Part shown: in pieces, positions 1 through 13,748 of the stretch
How the letters are laid out: each line of letters starts with the position of its first letter
How positions within the stretch are numbered: the stretch's first letter is position 1
NCBI GenBank assembly: GCA_024760905.1
Contig: CM045746.1
Location: 11,890,466 to 11,954,465, forward strand
Reading direction: 5' to 3'
Source: Plotosus lineatus
Taxonomy: Eukaryota; Chordata; Actinopteri; Siluriformes; Plotosidae
DNA: 64,000 nucleotides
Program-made: the position numbers and the translations under genes
Notes under the pieces: model-generated
Told to the model about the DNA's origin: nothing
The model's database searches: none
What the model saw: only the letters and a program-made list of their open reading frames with translations

Positions 1-184
1 CAACACATCAACTTCCATCATGCAGTGCAAAATTATGAATTACAGCTGCAGCACATAAAGCATTATGAACAAAAATCTACACTAGAGTAAAGATCGCTAT
101 TAAACAACACACATTCCCAGCCGTTCCACACTTGACAGTACTGGACTGATGTACCGGTGATACCAGCCACTGGTGTGTACCTAC

Positions 185-428
185 CTGTATGGTTTTTGAG
201 GTAGAATGCTGATGCGTGTTTTGTCCAGAATTTTCATCAGCTTGTTGCGGCCACCCATAGTGTGCGCTTTGGCCTTCTTGCTGACCTTATCCGAATACAT
301 CACCCCAGTCTCAAGTTCAAGATCAGGCACTGAGTGGCGCAAGCTTTTCTTGCCATCACCAATCTTAGGAAGGTGAGGAACACCATTTTTCCGTTCCTCT
401 GCTATTCGTGCCACCAGCTCCTTGAAAA
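185..428 (-). CDS. rapgef2: rapgef2 coding exon 17 (PDZ-to-RA linker, residues 627-708; last exon in window)
   Basis: Encodes [40 protein letters not shown] and a basic end [20 protein letters not shown] then KPY. Ends phase 2 at donor GTAGGT, so the next exon lies left of position 1. Matches RAPGEF2 over most of its length. Confidence 0.95.
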
Positions 429-3400
429 CTTAGACAATATGCAAATACTTCTTGATCTGGGTTGCATGCTGACAATGGTAATCATCATCAAGAGCATTTC
501 TGAAAGCCATTGTGTTTACATAGGAAGTACAGACAATTCAGAAACTCACCCAGAAGGTTGGTCTTAACACTCATGGACAGCTGAATGTTAGTCTTGAGGA
601 TCTCGGTGGCTTTGGACAGGTGAACATTCTCAAACGTCTGACCGTTCACCTCCAGTATCTATAGAATTCGTTATAAGTTAGTCAGTAAACATTTGAAGGG
701 CAGTCATGTCTTTTCCATTTCGTAATGGTCTGACCTGATCGCCACGCTTAAGCCCCGCCTCCTCTGCCTTACTTCCTGCTTCCACCGAGCTAATGAAGAG
801 GTGGGTTCCTCTTTCAGCACCACCTATCAGAGTAAAAGGGAGGGGCTGCTCACGAGAGGCCCTGGTGATGACGACAACTCGGGACTTTGCCTTGGCAGCA
901 CACGCGATGTTGAGCAACCGCAGCTGACCACTCATTTTCTGATTCAAGAAAGAACAGAAATGAATGAGTGGAGGAAAACAGAGGAGACTGACTGTAGAGC
1001 ATTACTGGCTCACTTCTCTTTCCGTACTTCTCTTTCCAGATTGTTCTGAAACTCCTCCAGGAAGTTTGTCATGTCAGGGTCTCCCTCAAAGTCACTGAAG
1101 TGGTTATTAACCCAAAGCAGCACCACTCGGGTCACCTGGGTGTGTGAAAGTCATAATGACGTGCTGTACACGCTTTAAAGTGACGAAATATTTGTCATTA
1201 AAAGTTAATCACTTTGACATACCTTGTCACGTAAACCTGGGTCATTAAACCAGTCCAAAAGTCTTTGGCCTACTATTAGTGGACTGGACAGGAAGGTGCG
1301 ATAGGTCAACAGGAAGTCTTCAATGTATGTTGGGTCCACCACAGAGTGATCCTCCACTAAATGCTGGATTAGACGCTCCGAGGTTCCCTGGGAGAACAAT
1401 TTTAAAATGCACTACTCCAGCAACACATAGTACAGTTCTTTCAAATACAGTGCTGTGACAAAGTATGTGCCACCTTTCTGACATGAATTGAACCCCCCCC
1501 CCCCCCCCCCCACACACACACAGAATGATCATGATGTACTACAGAAAAACCTCACTACACCTAATTCTAAGTGCCTCCTTATTCACCAAAAAAAAAAAAA
1601 CCCAAAGTTTAATCAATAAGGAATTCAATTAGATCTGTCACTCCAAGACTGTTTGATGCCAGCACTGATGAATCTTGACATCACTTAAAGTTTAATAAAA
1701 GGCATTGAACTCCATCACTTTCGAAAGTTTTAATTAATCTCTTGGACTTCAGTAAGAGCACATAGAAAATGCATAAAGTTACAGAAGAACCCAAAAAAAC
1801 ATCTAAGTAGCTGCAGACTTTCCTCAGCTCAGTTAAAGTCAATATTCACGATTCCACCATTAAAAAGACACAAAATAAGATCGTGCACATGGGAGGATGG
1901 TAAGCAAAACTTTTTTTTTTTTTTTTTTTTTAAACACACATCAAAGGTCTATTGTTACATAAGAAAAGTGCAGAATATTAGGTCACCATTTCAAACAGTT
2001 TTTATTTTACAGCTTGCTTTTGAAGGGTGGGGTGTGTTGCTTTTTGTGCACCATTTTTAACCACATCAGACAAAAAATAAATTAGGAGTAATTATCCTCA
2101 CAAGGAAAAAGAGCTTCAACTTTAAAGGATTCTGGGCTTGTTACATGGCTAGTGTATTTATGCATTATGGAACATTAGCTGCATAACCCAATCTTATGCA
2201 TTTTACTGACTGTCTGAATTTATTGGAGAACTTAAGTTGTTTGTTTCTCAAACAATGCTTCCAATACTACATATTGCGCTCACAGAGGTCACATGGTGAC
2301 GCTTACTATATTTCACTTGTTTCTTCTCATAAAGTTTTAATTTCCAAAATAGTTCTAAAATTCTGGATTCGCTGTATTTTTGCATTTTTCTTATGCAGTC
2401 GGCACCTTACTTACAAAACCCCCTGGGTACGAAAATTCCGGGTTATGAAAAAAAATTTACTAAGTTTTCATCCCCGGGATACGAAAACAACCTTCTCTTA
2501 CGAAAAGCGCCATTCAAAATTCAAACGCGCCAATCAAAATTTCACACGATGCACAAGTTGGTCTCTCACTGGCTGTCTCCCAACCTTCTGCCCCGCTGGC
2601 CTCCCATTGGCGAGGAGGGATGATGCAGCTGAACGTCACCCAAACTTCCTGTTTGTCACACGTGTGAAGGAGAGTTGACTGTTGGCTTGTTTTGAGATTG
2701 ATCATTCAGCGTTATACAGTATTTTGTTATCGCCAAAACCCCTCTAAAATTGGAATGATATTGAACCAGAAGAAGACCTGAAAGCGGAAGTGTGTGTGTT
2801 TGTGTGTGAGAGAGACAGAAGGAGGATTAACTCTTTAGTTTCGTTTTTTAAGTTGTTTAATTCAGTGAATGTTTAATAAATGTGGCGCATGTGAGCTCAT
2901 ATGGAATTCTGATCCCTCAAGGAATCAAGTTAAAGTTGAGTTTGGACTTCTGATCTGTCAAGCAGGGAATGCGCTTTGAATTCCACATCTTAAAATGCTC
3001 AGGCATCCTGCTTGTAGCATGGCCTGCAGCGCCACAATAAACATTTAATGTGTATACAATACACATTTAATGCATACTGTATTGTGTGTGTGGGTGTGTG
3101 TGTGTTTATTAAAATGGGTAAATATGTTAATAAAATGTTTATTCAATAGTTTTCTTTTATTTTTAACATCTATTTCATACAAAATTGATGTACTTCTATC
3201 ATTTTTAAAGGGTTTATGGGGTAGTCTTGGGAGCCTTGGAACGTATCAGGCGTTTAACATGTAAAATGCGCCCCCTACTTACGAAACTCCCGTGTAACGA
3301 AAAAGGCTCTGGAATGGATTAATTTCGTAAGTAGGGATCTTGCTAACCACTACATCACCATGCTGCCCTTAATTAATAAAGTTTTAGTCAAAATATCTCA

Positions 3401-6400
3401 TATTTAATGTTTTATTTTATGTAAATAGTCCATGCAGTGGTTAGCAAGTCCGCCTCACATGAAGGTGGCTTGAGTTCGATTCCCAGCCTATGAGCTTCCG
3501 TGTTGCGCTTGCGTATTATTTCCATGCTTGTGTGGGTACTTCAGTTTCCTCCCACAACACCAAAATAAATAAATAAAATAACTGCACAGTAGGCTAATTG
3601 GCGGTTCCAAATTGCCACTAGGTGTGAGTGTTTGCTCTGTGATAGCCTGGCATAGTGTCCAGGGCGTACCCAGCCGTCTCTCTGAGTCGGCTGAGATAGG
3701 CAACAGCCTACCCACGACCCTTATTAGGATTAAGTGGCTTAGAAAATTAATTAAAAAATAAAACTTTTTTTAAAAAACAATCACCTTAACAACAATATGT
3801 CCTTTGCGTGTTCCTGTGCGATCGAGTTCTCGGTGTTCTTTCACCATAACAATCTCTCCCTCCTCCTCCACCCGCTGTGTGTTCAGTTCCACCTGATTCA
3901 GGATGCAGCAGTAGTCTTGCTGTGCTATACACACAAACTACACAACAGCAAATAATGTGTCAAAACAATGACATTAAAGAAAAAAAAAAAAAAAAATTCT
4001 TTAAAAAAATTTTTTTTATACATCATTAAATAAACAAAGCCAACACTCGTACCTGACAGTCATCTACTTTAGTCCTCATGACACCAATCATCTGTTCTTT
4101 TTCCATGGAGGGGGAGACTCCAAAACTGGCGCCCATCCCTACAGTCTCACACTGGCGGTCTGGATACAACACCTCCACGGCTCCGTTGAGGATAACGGAC
4201 CATGAGTCCAGCTACATAACCAAAAAAAATTATATTATATATATATATATATAGATAGATAGATAGTAGGTCTCCGTCAGTCCCGAACGAATTACCTCAG
4301 GGGACTCCGACTTCCAATTTGAAACAAGCTGATGGCTTTGCAGCCTACTCTTGTCGAAAGTCAGCAATGGCTCTTTTACATGCCTCACACGATAGACAGT
4401 GAGACACAGTGCCCTATACCACTAGACCACCACAGACCCCTATATATATGAGCGAATAAAGAGTATTCTACTAAAGCTCTCACTTGGTTGATGCATGGTG
4501 CAGCCACCATGAATTTTGAACTTTAAATGAAACCTCAAGCTCATCGAGGGGCTTTCTAAGTGACTTCTGACCAAGTTCCCACTCCTAATGAAATTCATCA
4601 ATAGTACCCCAACTTGCCCTACCAGACACATGGTGGAACTACAGCACATTGCTAAAGATTTTAGCCCAAATTCTAGAAAAATAGTAACTATCCTCTGATT
4701 CCTTGCCTTTCTGAAAACACGTTTAACTCCTCCCACAAAGATTCTGACTTAATTTTCATTGTATGCAAGACCCACTTTTGCAAACTAGTCCAAGGATGCA
4801 CAGGAAACCGAAGCAGAGATTTGTAAACAGCATTGACTAACTCATGACTGATCATATGGATTCATATCAAAGGAAAAAAAAAAAAAGAATAAGCCCAATA
4901 GCTGCTTTAACTCAAACAGCAGTTTCTCAAAACAAGCAATTGTTCTACAATACAGTTTCTGTAGTACCTAACGTAACACAACAAAAACATATCCACAATA
5001 AAAAACGGTGGTAGCAGTGTGATGGTGTAAGGATGACTTGCTACTTCAGGGACTGGACATCTTGTCATAATTAAGGGAAGGACAAATCCATTAAAAAAAA
5101 CAAAAAAGAAAAGAAAAAAAAAACCCCTGTTAGTTTCTCAGTTAATGGATCCTGACTCACCTCCTCTCCATGGTTCAGTACAATAGTTCCAGCACGCTCC
5201 ACCACAGCAAACACCATGACGGCACAGAGCGCTCGCCTCACTGACACACTAAGACTGGAGAATGCTGGGAGCTGCTGCACAAACTCCAGTAATTGCTCTG
5301 GAAGGAGAGCAATGGGACGAGACAGAGAAAAAACAGAGAGAAAGGAGGTAAATTGAAAGTACTTTCTATTCTTGCTGACTTGTTCAGACGCCATCAGTTC
5401 AGTCAGGGTTCTTATAAATGAAGGAGAGCAGCCCTGCTGTAATGTTTGCATGGATTATGGCAGAAAGACAGAAGTTGTTTGTGATTGTGTATCTTACCGA
5501 TGTCGTCATCTGTACGGTCCACGGGGTCCTTTTCGAGGCAGTCTCTCACGATGTCTCGACTCATGAGGGGGTCTGCTGACCTCCCTACTTCCTCATCATC
5601 CTCATCCTCGTCTGAATCCACAGCTGTCTCGGGCAGACCGCTGAGATCTACATCCCCGCAATCGCTCTCGGTCGCCTGAGAGAAGAAAAAAATGAAAAAA
5701 ATGCAACAATCATATTTACTATCACATAGATTAATAGGATTCATGTCTTATATTATTGCTAGTCATGGCAAATGTACACAAAGATCAGCAGAAGCCACTC
5801 TGCATTTGGAGTTTTCATTGCTAGTTGTAACGCTGGAGATGACGCACCAGACGACGCCCCAGACAACACAAACCACCAATATAAAGAATCAAATCTATGT
5901 ACGAGTGAATGAGACATTAAAATTACTAAACCTTAAACCCAAGAATAAAAATGAGTGTATAGTGAAAGGTAAAAACAATATAACAATTTAAAGTGCTTTT
6001 AAAAGATCGATCGCTGATAAAAAGAAGTTTAATACAGTAGGCCCTTGACATTTGCGGGGGTTCGGTTCCGGGCCCTCCCGCAAATCGAGATAATCCGCGA
6101 GTTCTGTACCCGGAAGTAAAACCCCATGTATGATGTCACATGCGCGAATGAGCAGCTGGAAGTAAAATACTATGTATCTATTACATGCGCTAAAATATGC
6201 TTCTTAAACACATTCTATAGACAGTCTTACTCATTAATACAGTATTAATGTAGTAAAATGTAGTCATGATTAAGAAAAACGTTTCAATTTTTACTGTTAT
6301 ATTTACTGATGCTAAAATATAAACATTATACAGCATACATTGTGATCTGTAGTGAGAGCAGAGAACAAGTGCAGGAAAATCTAGAGAGGTGGAGGTATGC

Positions 6401-9400
6401 CCTGGAAAGGAGGGGAATGAAGATTATCCTCAGTAAGACAGAATACATGTGCATGAATGCCAAGGACCAAAGAGGAACGGTGAGATTACAGGGAGCAGAG
6501 ATAAGAAAGGTGGAGGATTTTAAGTACTTAGGCTCAACAATCCAGAGCAATGGAGAGTGTGGAAAAGAGGTGGAGAAGCGTGTGCAGGCAGGTTGGAATG
6601 GTTGGAGAAAAGTGTCCGGTGTGATGTGTGATAGGAGGGTATCGGCAAAAATGAAAGGAAAAGTGTACAAGACGGTGTTGAGGCCAACGATGCTGTATGG
6701 GTTAGAAACAGTGGCCCTGGGGAAAAGACAGGAGGCAGAGTTGGAGGTAGCAGAGATGAAAATGTTGAGGTTCTCTTTGGGAGTAACGAGGATGGATAGG
6801 ATTAGGAATGAGCACGTCAGAGGGACAGCACATGTAAGATGTTTTGGAGACAAAGTCAGAGAGGCTAGATTGAGATGGTTTGGACATGTACAGAGGAGGG
6901 ATAGTGAGTATATTGGTAATAGGATGCTGAGGCTGGAACTACCAGGCAAAAGGCCTAGAGGAAGACCAAAGAGACGATTCATGGATGTGGTAAAGGAGGA
7001 CATGAAGGTCGTTGGTGTAAGAGAAGAAGATGCAAAGGATAGGGTGAGATGGAGGCAGATGATTCGCTGTGGCGACCCCTGAAGGGAAAAGCCGAAAGGA
7101 AAAGAAGAAGAAGAAGACAGCATATGCCATAAAACACCTTTCAGTGTATTCCGTTTATAAGCATACAGCACTGTAGTTTTCAAAAATGCCCACTAGAGGA
7201 ACGTACTGTATTGGGGCAGTGGTGGTCTAGTGGTATAGGGTGCTGGATCGCTGATCCAAAGGTTGGGGGTTTGAGTCCCACTCTCCACAAGGTTGTCACT
7301 GTCCCCCCCCAGTGCAGCGAACTGGGTTATCAAAGGCGGGCCATGTCTCTCACTGTCTATGGTGAGAGGCATGTAAAAGAGCCATTGCTGACTTTCGTAA
7401 AGAGTAGGCTGCAAAGTCGTCAGCGTGTTTCTGTCCCTTGCTAAAAACGGTTGTGACAGGAAAGGCATTAGATGTAAAAACCTCTGCCAAATCAAACGTG
7501 CGAATCAGATGATTCGCTGTGGCAACTCCCGAGTAAAAGGGAAAAAGCCGAAAGGAAGACAGACAGAGGAACGTACTGTATTGCATTAGGCATGACACGA
7601 CTGAATTCAGGTATTAACTACATTAAGTCTGAGCAGCTCGGCCACGCGGATAAGATTGCCCATCCCTGTATTAGATAGTACATTGCTACCTCACCTTACG
7701 AAAGACCCAACAAATGAAAATTTTACAAGAAAAGCATTTACCTAAAATTTTCATCTTGGGATATGAATAAAATTCACTTTAGGAAACGCGCCATCTCAAA
7801 ATTCAAACAATGCGTGAGTTGCTCTCCCATTGGCTATCTCCCAACACCCCGCCCTGCTGGCCTCCCATTGGCTATGATCGAGCTGTATCTCCATAAAACC
7901 CATGATGCTTTTCGTGTGCCTTCGACCCATTGTGCACACGCACGTGTTTTGACCAGGTCTTCTTAGTAGAGTTATAATCTTACAAATGTTTCTGCAAGGT
8001 TAAAAGCCTTAGCCAAAAAATAAAGTTGCGCGTGTGATTCCCGGTGCAAGTGAAAAAAGAAGCGGGCCCCTGGCATGCGGTTGAGTGATATCGCAAAGGA
8101 ATATGGCCGAAACCCGTCTACTACCATCGGTACGATATTGAAGCAGAAGGAGGCCTTAAAAGGTATACTTTTATCATTTTAAAGGGTTTAGGGGGTAGTA
8201 TTGGGGGCCTTGGAACGAATCAGGCCTTTCACATGTAAAATGCTACTCAACTTATGAAAAAAATCAGGTTACAAAATCATTTCTGGATTGGATTAATTTC
8301 GTAAGGTGAGGTACCACTGTATAATAGTGGTCACATGGGATTTCAACAAATGCTGAGGAGTCAAGTAGCTCTGGTCAATTCATCAGTGCCTAAGCCTTCA
8401 AGTTTGTATATGTAAATGAGAATAGCAGTTGGACAGAAAGAAGGTGCTGTGTGTACCTGGTAAATATCGGACAAGCTACTGCTTCCTGAGTCACTAGCAA
8501 TGCTGGATCGAGACTGGCTGGAGGACATATGAAGGTGAAGACCATCAGAGAGGTGAAGCTTTGAGAAATCTGCAGGAAGCTGGAAAAGAACAAGGGGTAG
8601 GTTTTTACATGTGTTTTGGTGTGTGTATTACGTTCTTCCCAAAGACGGAGAGGTGTCTTTCAAGGGAGCTTTAAAGCTTCCTTATAACAAGCACGCACAC
8701 ACACACACACACACGAGAAGTGTGTACACAGACATCCGCCCCTTCTGCATGCATGGTAGATTTGTATTGGCAAATGTTAAAAGAAGAGCACTTAGAATGG
8801 TGGAGGAAAAATATGCTAATCAGCAAAATTACCCTCCCATTTTAAAACAGACTGCCTCATGTGCGCGAGTGCGTGCGTGTATGCATGTTTATCTGTAATC
8901 ACTATATCCTGAGGCTCAAAGGAAAAAAAGGTTGCTAATGGCTTTGTACTCATGACCCAGTTGAACTGGCCTACATGCTGGGTAGACTGGACATGTGCAT
9001 GCACGCCTTTACACGCGACTGAATATTCTGAATCACGGCGATCACGTTTCCCCTCAATCAGAAATCGGACATAACTCTTATCCTGCATCCTCCTTTAAGC
9101 TTTTCATTACAGTGCTGTGGTCCTGTAATGACTGCGTGAACAAATCGGTGTACACATGTTCTTAAAGTGGTCGACAACTGTATAGTTCTCGCGTGTCATC
9201 TTTTTCCCACCTGTTTTCCAAACCCCAATCATTTTTAGTCGTATCCAATTCCCATCCATCAAGTGTTGCCTCCCTAACACATATGACCACCACAAAACAG
9301 TGAAGGGCATAAACAAGACTCTTCGGTGACATGCTGTTCTCACCCACCTCTTTACTAACTGCTGCGCACGAGTATTTGGATGGAAAGCGCTACCTGCTGC

Positions 9401-12400
9401 GCCATTCGAACTTACGATCTCCTAGTTTATAGTCATGCACCTCGTCGAATTGTCATTATCAGTGCGTCGTCTTATGTGTTCTATAAAACTAAGTCTAAAA
9501 TATACTCACAGTCCTCCTGTCTGTTCGTCTGACTCCATTACAGTGCAAGAGCGCCAATTTCCTCATGGTGGAAAGTCCAGAGCGGCCGACCATTCTGTTT
9601 CACCCTTTCTACAACATCCTGAGTCAACTCATTTACTTTCTCTTCAGCTTAATCTTGGCTTCTTTCCCTTCTCCTTTCAGCTTGTGCTCCCAAAACTGCT
9701 TCCTCTTCTCTCACACCCAGCAACATCGTTTTTTTTTTTTTTTATTTATTTATTTTTTACCCCTGCAAACTCCAGTGAAAATCTCCACGGCAACAGATAT
9801 TACAGCAAAAAAGAGAAAAGGGGGAAGGAACAGACTGTGCTGCACAGGACCCTCTCTCTGGCTCCCTCACACACACACACACACACACTGATTAGTAAGA
9901 ATGAAGATGGTAATTCTTTAGACTGAAAGGGGGTGGGGTTTAACGATGACTGACACCCACTGTGCTACTGAACCGTTCATTGGCGCTGACCGTGAAATAA
10001 TAAGCATTTACTGAACAATAGCTGCTTGACACACACAGCCCCCCCATAAATCATAATGAGGGCCACTACTTTCGGAGGAGGAGATAATACAGAAAGAGGA
10101 AGCATGCTTGAGATAATTGAGGAAAAAAAAGGGAACATGCAGTATGACACCAAAGACAATGGAGTTTCAATTCTTGTGAACCTTATTCTTCAAGATAAAA
10201 GAGGATAAAGGGTTGCAAGAGTTATGATGGATGGCAGACGGTAATGTTACCTGGGATTTGGAAGAGTCCTGCAGCCAAAAAGAGAAAAAAAAATATTATA
10301 CAATTATTAAAACAATTACTTCCAATTACAGAAAACAAGAATGATTGTAATAGCATGCAAGACCAGGATGATATGTACACTGTCAGCTGTTCTTAACCTT
10401 TTTAGCGAACACACACATGCGCACACACACACACACGCACACACATGCACACGCATAAAATCTTGTTTTCGGTTATGTAGCAGTTTTATTATTGCAGACA
10501 ACCAACTGAACTGGAAAGCAGGATGAAAGTTTATTATCTGATACAGGGCTTGACATGACCACCTGCATGCTGTGCCGAGGCCAGTAAATACAGTAGGCCC
10601 TCGACATTTGCGGGGGTTCGGTTCCGAGCCCTCCCGCAAATCGAGATAATCCGCGAGTTCTGTACCCGGAAGTAAAACCCCATGTATCACGTCACATGCA
10701 CGAATGAGCAACCGGAAGTAAAATACTATGTATCTATTACATGCGCTAAAATATGCTTCTGAAACACATTCTATAGACAGTTTTACTCATTAATACAGTA
10801 TTAATGTAGTAAAATATAGTAATGATTAAGAAAAAATTTTCAATTTTTACTCTTATTTTATTGATGATAAAATATAAACATTATACAGCATATCAGTATA
10901 TAATAATAATAATAAAAGTAATAATTATAATAAAAGTAATAATTGAAAAAGACTTTAAAACGAGTGCTTTACAACAGTTTGTAAAGCACTCGTTTTAAAG
11001 TCTTTTTCAATTATTATTCCAGTACAGTACCTAAGTTAATTGTGAGAATGTTTGTGTGTGAGATTTTATGTTCTGTAGAATGTTTATCAAACGATACCAA
11101 AAGGATAAGCTTTACACTTCATGTCCTTTTACATTGAACTTGGAGTGACGTGAACAAGATGGTGCTGCCTAGAGGGCAACGCCGTGGAGTTCTCGGAGTC
11201 AAATTGTTTCTTTGTTCGTTTTAATTTGTTTGTTCACGTTTTGTACTATGCTCGTCTATGATTGGTCGACCCTACTACAGCTATGAGCAGCTTCAGCTTC
11301 GGGCAACTAAGCATGCAACAACTTCTATCTTGAGCTTATATGCTATGGCAGCTTAATGCTAGCGGTTACCGGCTAAGCCCAGGCGGAGTTCTCAGAGGCT
11401 TGGTTAGCACTTCCGGCCATACTACTTGAAAATGTTCAGTCCCTGCGAAACAAGATGGACGAGCTTCATGCTCAGATTGCGGCGTAGAGGGATCTACAGG
11501 ACTGTGTTTCTGTGAAACATGGCTCGAGGAGAGTACACCCGATGAGGCGATTACTCCAGCCGGCTACACGGCCTTCATCCCCTACAATCCCAAGGGCCGG
11601 AGTCGTCGTTCGGCCCCTTTCCACCTGGGCTTCTTGTCAGCTGTGGTGCGGCTCGCATTGAGCTGCCTACCATAGCATATTAGCTCTGCTAGCCGCATCT
11701 CGGCTAACAAGCCCAGTTGAGCTTGCTTAGTTATATACGCCCGAAGATACTCCGATCTTATAGCTGTAATAGGTCGACCAGTCGTAGACGAGCGTAGTGC
11801 AAAACATGAACAAACAAAACAACAAATAAAACAAATTAAAACGAACAAAGAAACAATTTGACTCTGAGAACTCTGCGACGTCGCCCTCTGGGCGGCGCCA
11901 TCTTGGAGACGTCACTCCAAGTTCAATGTAAAAGGACAAAGAGTACTGTAATAAAGTTTATCCGTTTATCCAGTCTATAAAGTTGCTCCATTCTTTTCTT
12001 TTATTGTTTATTAATTTATACTATTTATGTATCTACTTATTTATTTACTTATATAATATATATGTACGTGTGTATGCTTGTATTTGTATCTATTTTTGCA
12101 CCCCCTACTGATGGTACCTCAAGAGCCTGTAACAGTGAATTTCTCCATTGTGAGATTAATAAAGCTGTATCTTATCTTATCTTATCTTGGTATCGTTTGT
12201 TAAACATGCTACAGAACATAAAATCTCACGCATAAACATGAACTTGGGTACTGTACTGGAATAATAATTGAAAAAGATTTTTATACAACAGTTCAGAGAA
12301 AACCATCGTTTCTCAGGAGAAAGTCTTATTTCTTCAGACGAGACATTTAGCGTTTTCTAACGCTTAGCCAGAGAAGACACACAGCGTTTGAGTGGTATCA

Positions 12401-13650
12401 TAGAGCTTAACTGGTAATTAAAAAACACACAAAAAAGAGGCTCATTGACAACTTGTGCGTAAATGAGGAAAAATGGGCGGGACATCAACTCAACCAATCA
12501 GGAGAAAGAAGGGCAGCCATTGGCTGAATTTGAATCACGTGCTGGTTGCTTGGCAGTGGATCACTGCACCGTGGGTGCAAAACCGCGAGTCAAGGGCCTA
12601 CTGTATTCAAGAAGGGCCGCTAACAAAAAAAATCCTGGAGACCTGTTGTCAGTAAGCTAATGGCCCAACAGTATGTCATACTGATGCTGTGCAAGTCCAC
12701 ACACTTCAGTATGGCATGTAGGAGAATTTCATTTATAATTTGATGAGCACTTACGGTTTAACCTACTTTACAGTTTTAAACAAATCTTGTGTATATGCTG
12801 CGTTCATATGGAACTTGTGAGGTCGTATTTCCCAAGTTTCATCACATCTTGTGAACTTGTGAAAATTGAGTTAATCGTGCTGACACCAGTTGTGAAATCC
12901 AGTGATACTTCTGACGATAAACGCTCTTTACTTAGTGACCCGTGCTTTTGGGGAAATTTCTTGAGGTTACCATGTTCACAACTCTCACGCAGTATAGACA
13001 TCGCTTGTTGCCCAACTGTGTCAAACTCCAGGACTGGTGGCCCAACTTGATCCACTACATTTCAGGTTTTGATGGACCTGCAGGACCCGATATATGAAAG
13101 CCCGTGTCTAACCCTGCGCATCATAGAATGCCATGTAGGTTTTTTAATTTAAGAATATTTTTTTGGAATATTATAAGATATGCTCAGCATAAAAACATTT
13201 AAGTTCTTTTCGTAAAAAACGCGAAACACGCAGATCTTTTTTTAAGCTTGAGCATCAGCGGTGAGATTCAGGACAGAAAGCTTTCACACTGCATTTCCCA
13301 AAATAAAGATTGAGAGATAGACAAAAAGAGAGCAAGCGAGACAGAACAAAAAGACCTAGATAAGGGGATCAGAGATAGAGATACAGAAAGAGACTGAAAG
13401 AGACAGAGAGAGACAAAGACCAAGAAAGTGTGACAGACAATGATTGAGACAGAAAATGAGACAGATATGGAGAGACGGATACAGAAAATGAGACCACAAA
13501 GAGAGACAGACAGGCTCAGAGACCGAGAAATAAAGAGAAATAGACGACAAGTAAAGGATAGAGCCAGTGAGACAGAGACCGTACGAGGGCTCAAGGGACA
13601 GGCATAGAGAAAGAGAGACAATTCAAGGAACAGACAGACCTACACACACA

Positions 13651-13748
<98 letters not shown>

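Larger units (their letters stand above)
10591..12603. mobile_element. Tigger/pogo-like element with inverted LINE-like inserts
   Basis: Left CAGTAGGCCCTCGACATTTG and right end CGCGAGTCAAGGGCCTACTG form terminal inverted repeats bordered by TA. Inside, 11002-11104 and 12186-12285 are inverted copies of each other, as are about 11110-11300 and 11740-11940, around a short LINE-like coding remnant. A perfect 38-bp hairpin sits at 10937-11016. Confidence 0.65.

Noticed and set aside
2196..2678. 160-aa plus-strand ORF
   Set aside because: Runs from intron DNA into the Tigger-like element at 2396 and overlaps its terminal repeat; no domain.
6326..7183. Long 285-aa ORF on the minus strand
   Set aside because: It is the antisense shadow of the RTE reverse transcriptase fragment at 6338-7116.
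7250..7290. Possible tRNA gene (A-box and B-box present)
   Set aside because: It is the head of SINE A1. It lacks a proper cloverleaf and recurs with the SINE body at many sites. The same applies to the other SINE heads.
8690..8716. CRISPR-like regular repeats among CA tracts
   Set aside because: Simple microsatellites without spacers; the genome is a vertebrate.
13268..13621. 117-aa Ser/Leu-rich hydrophobic ORF
   Set aside because: A translation artefact of the purine-rich minisatellite; no signal of real coding.
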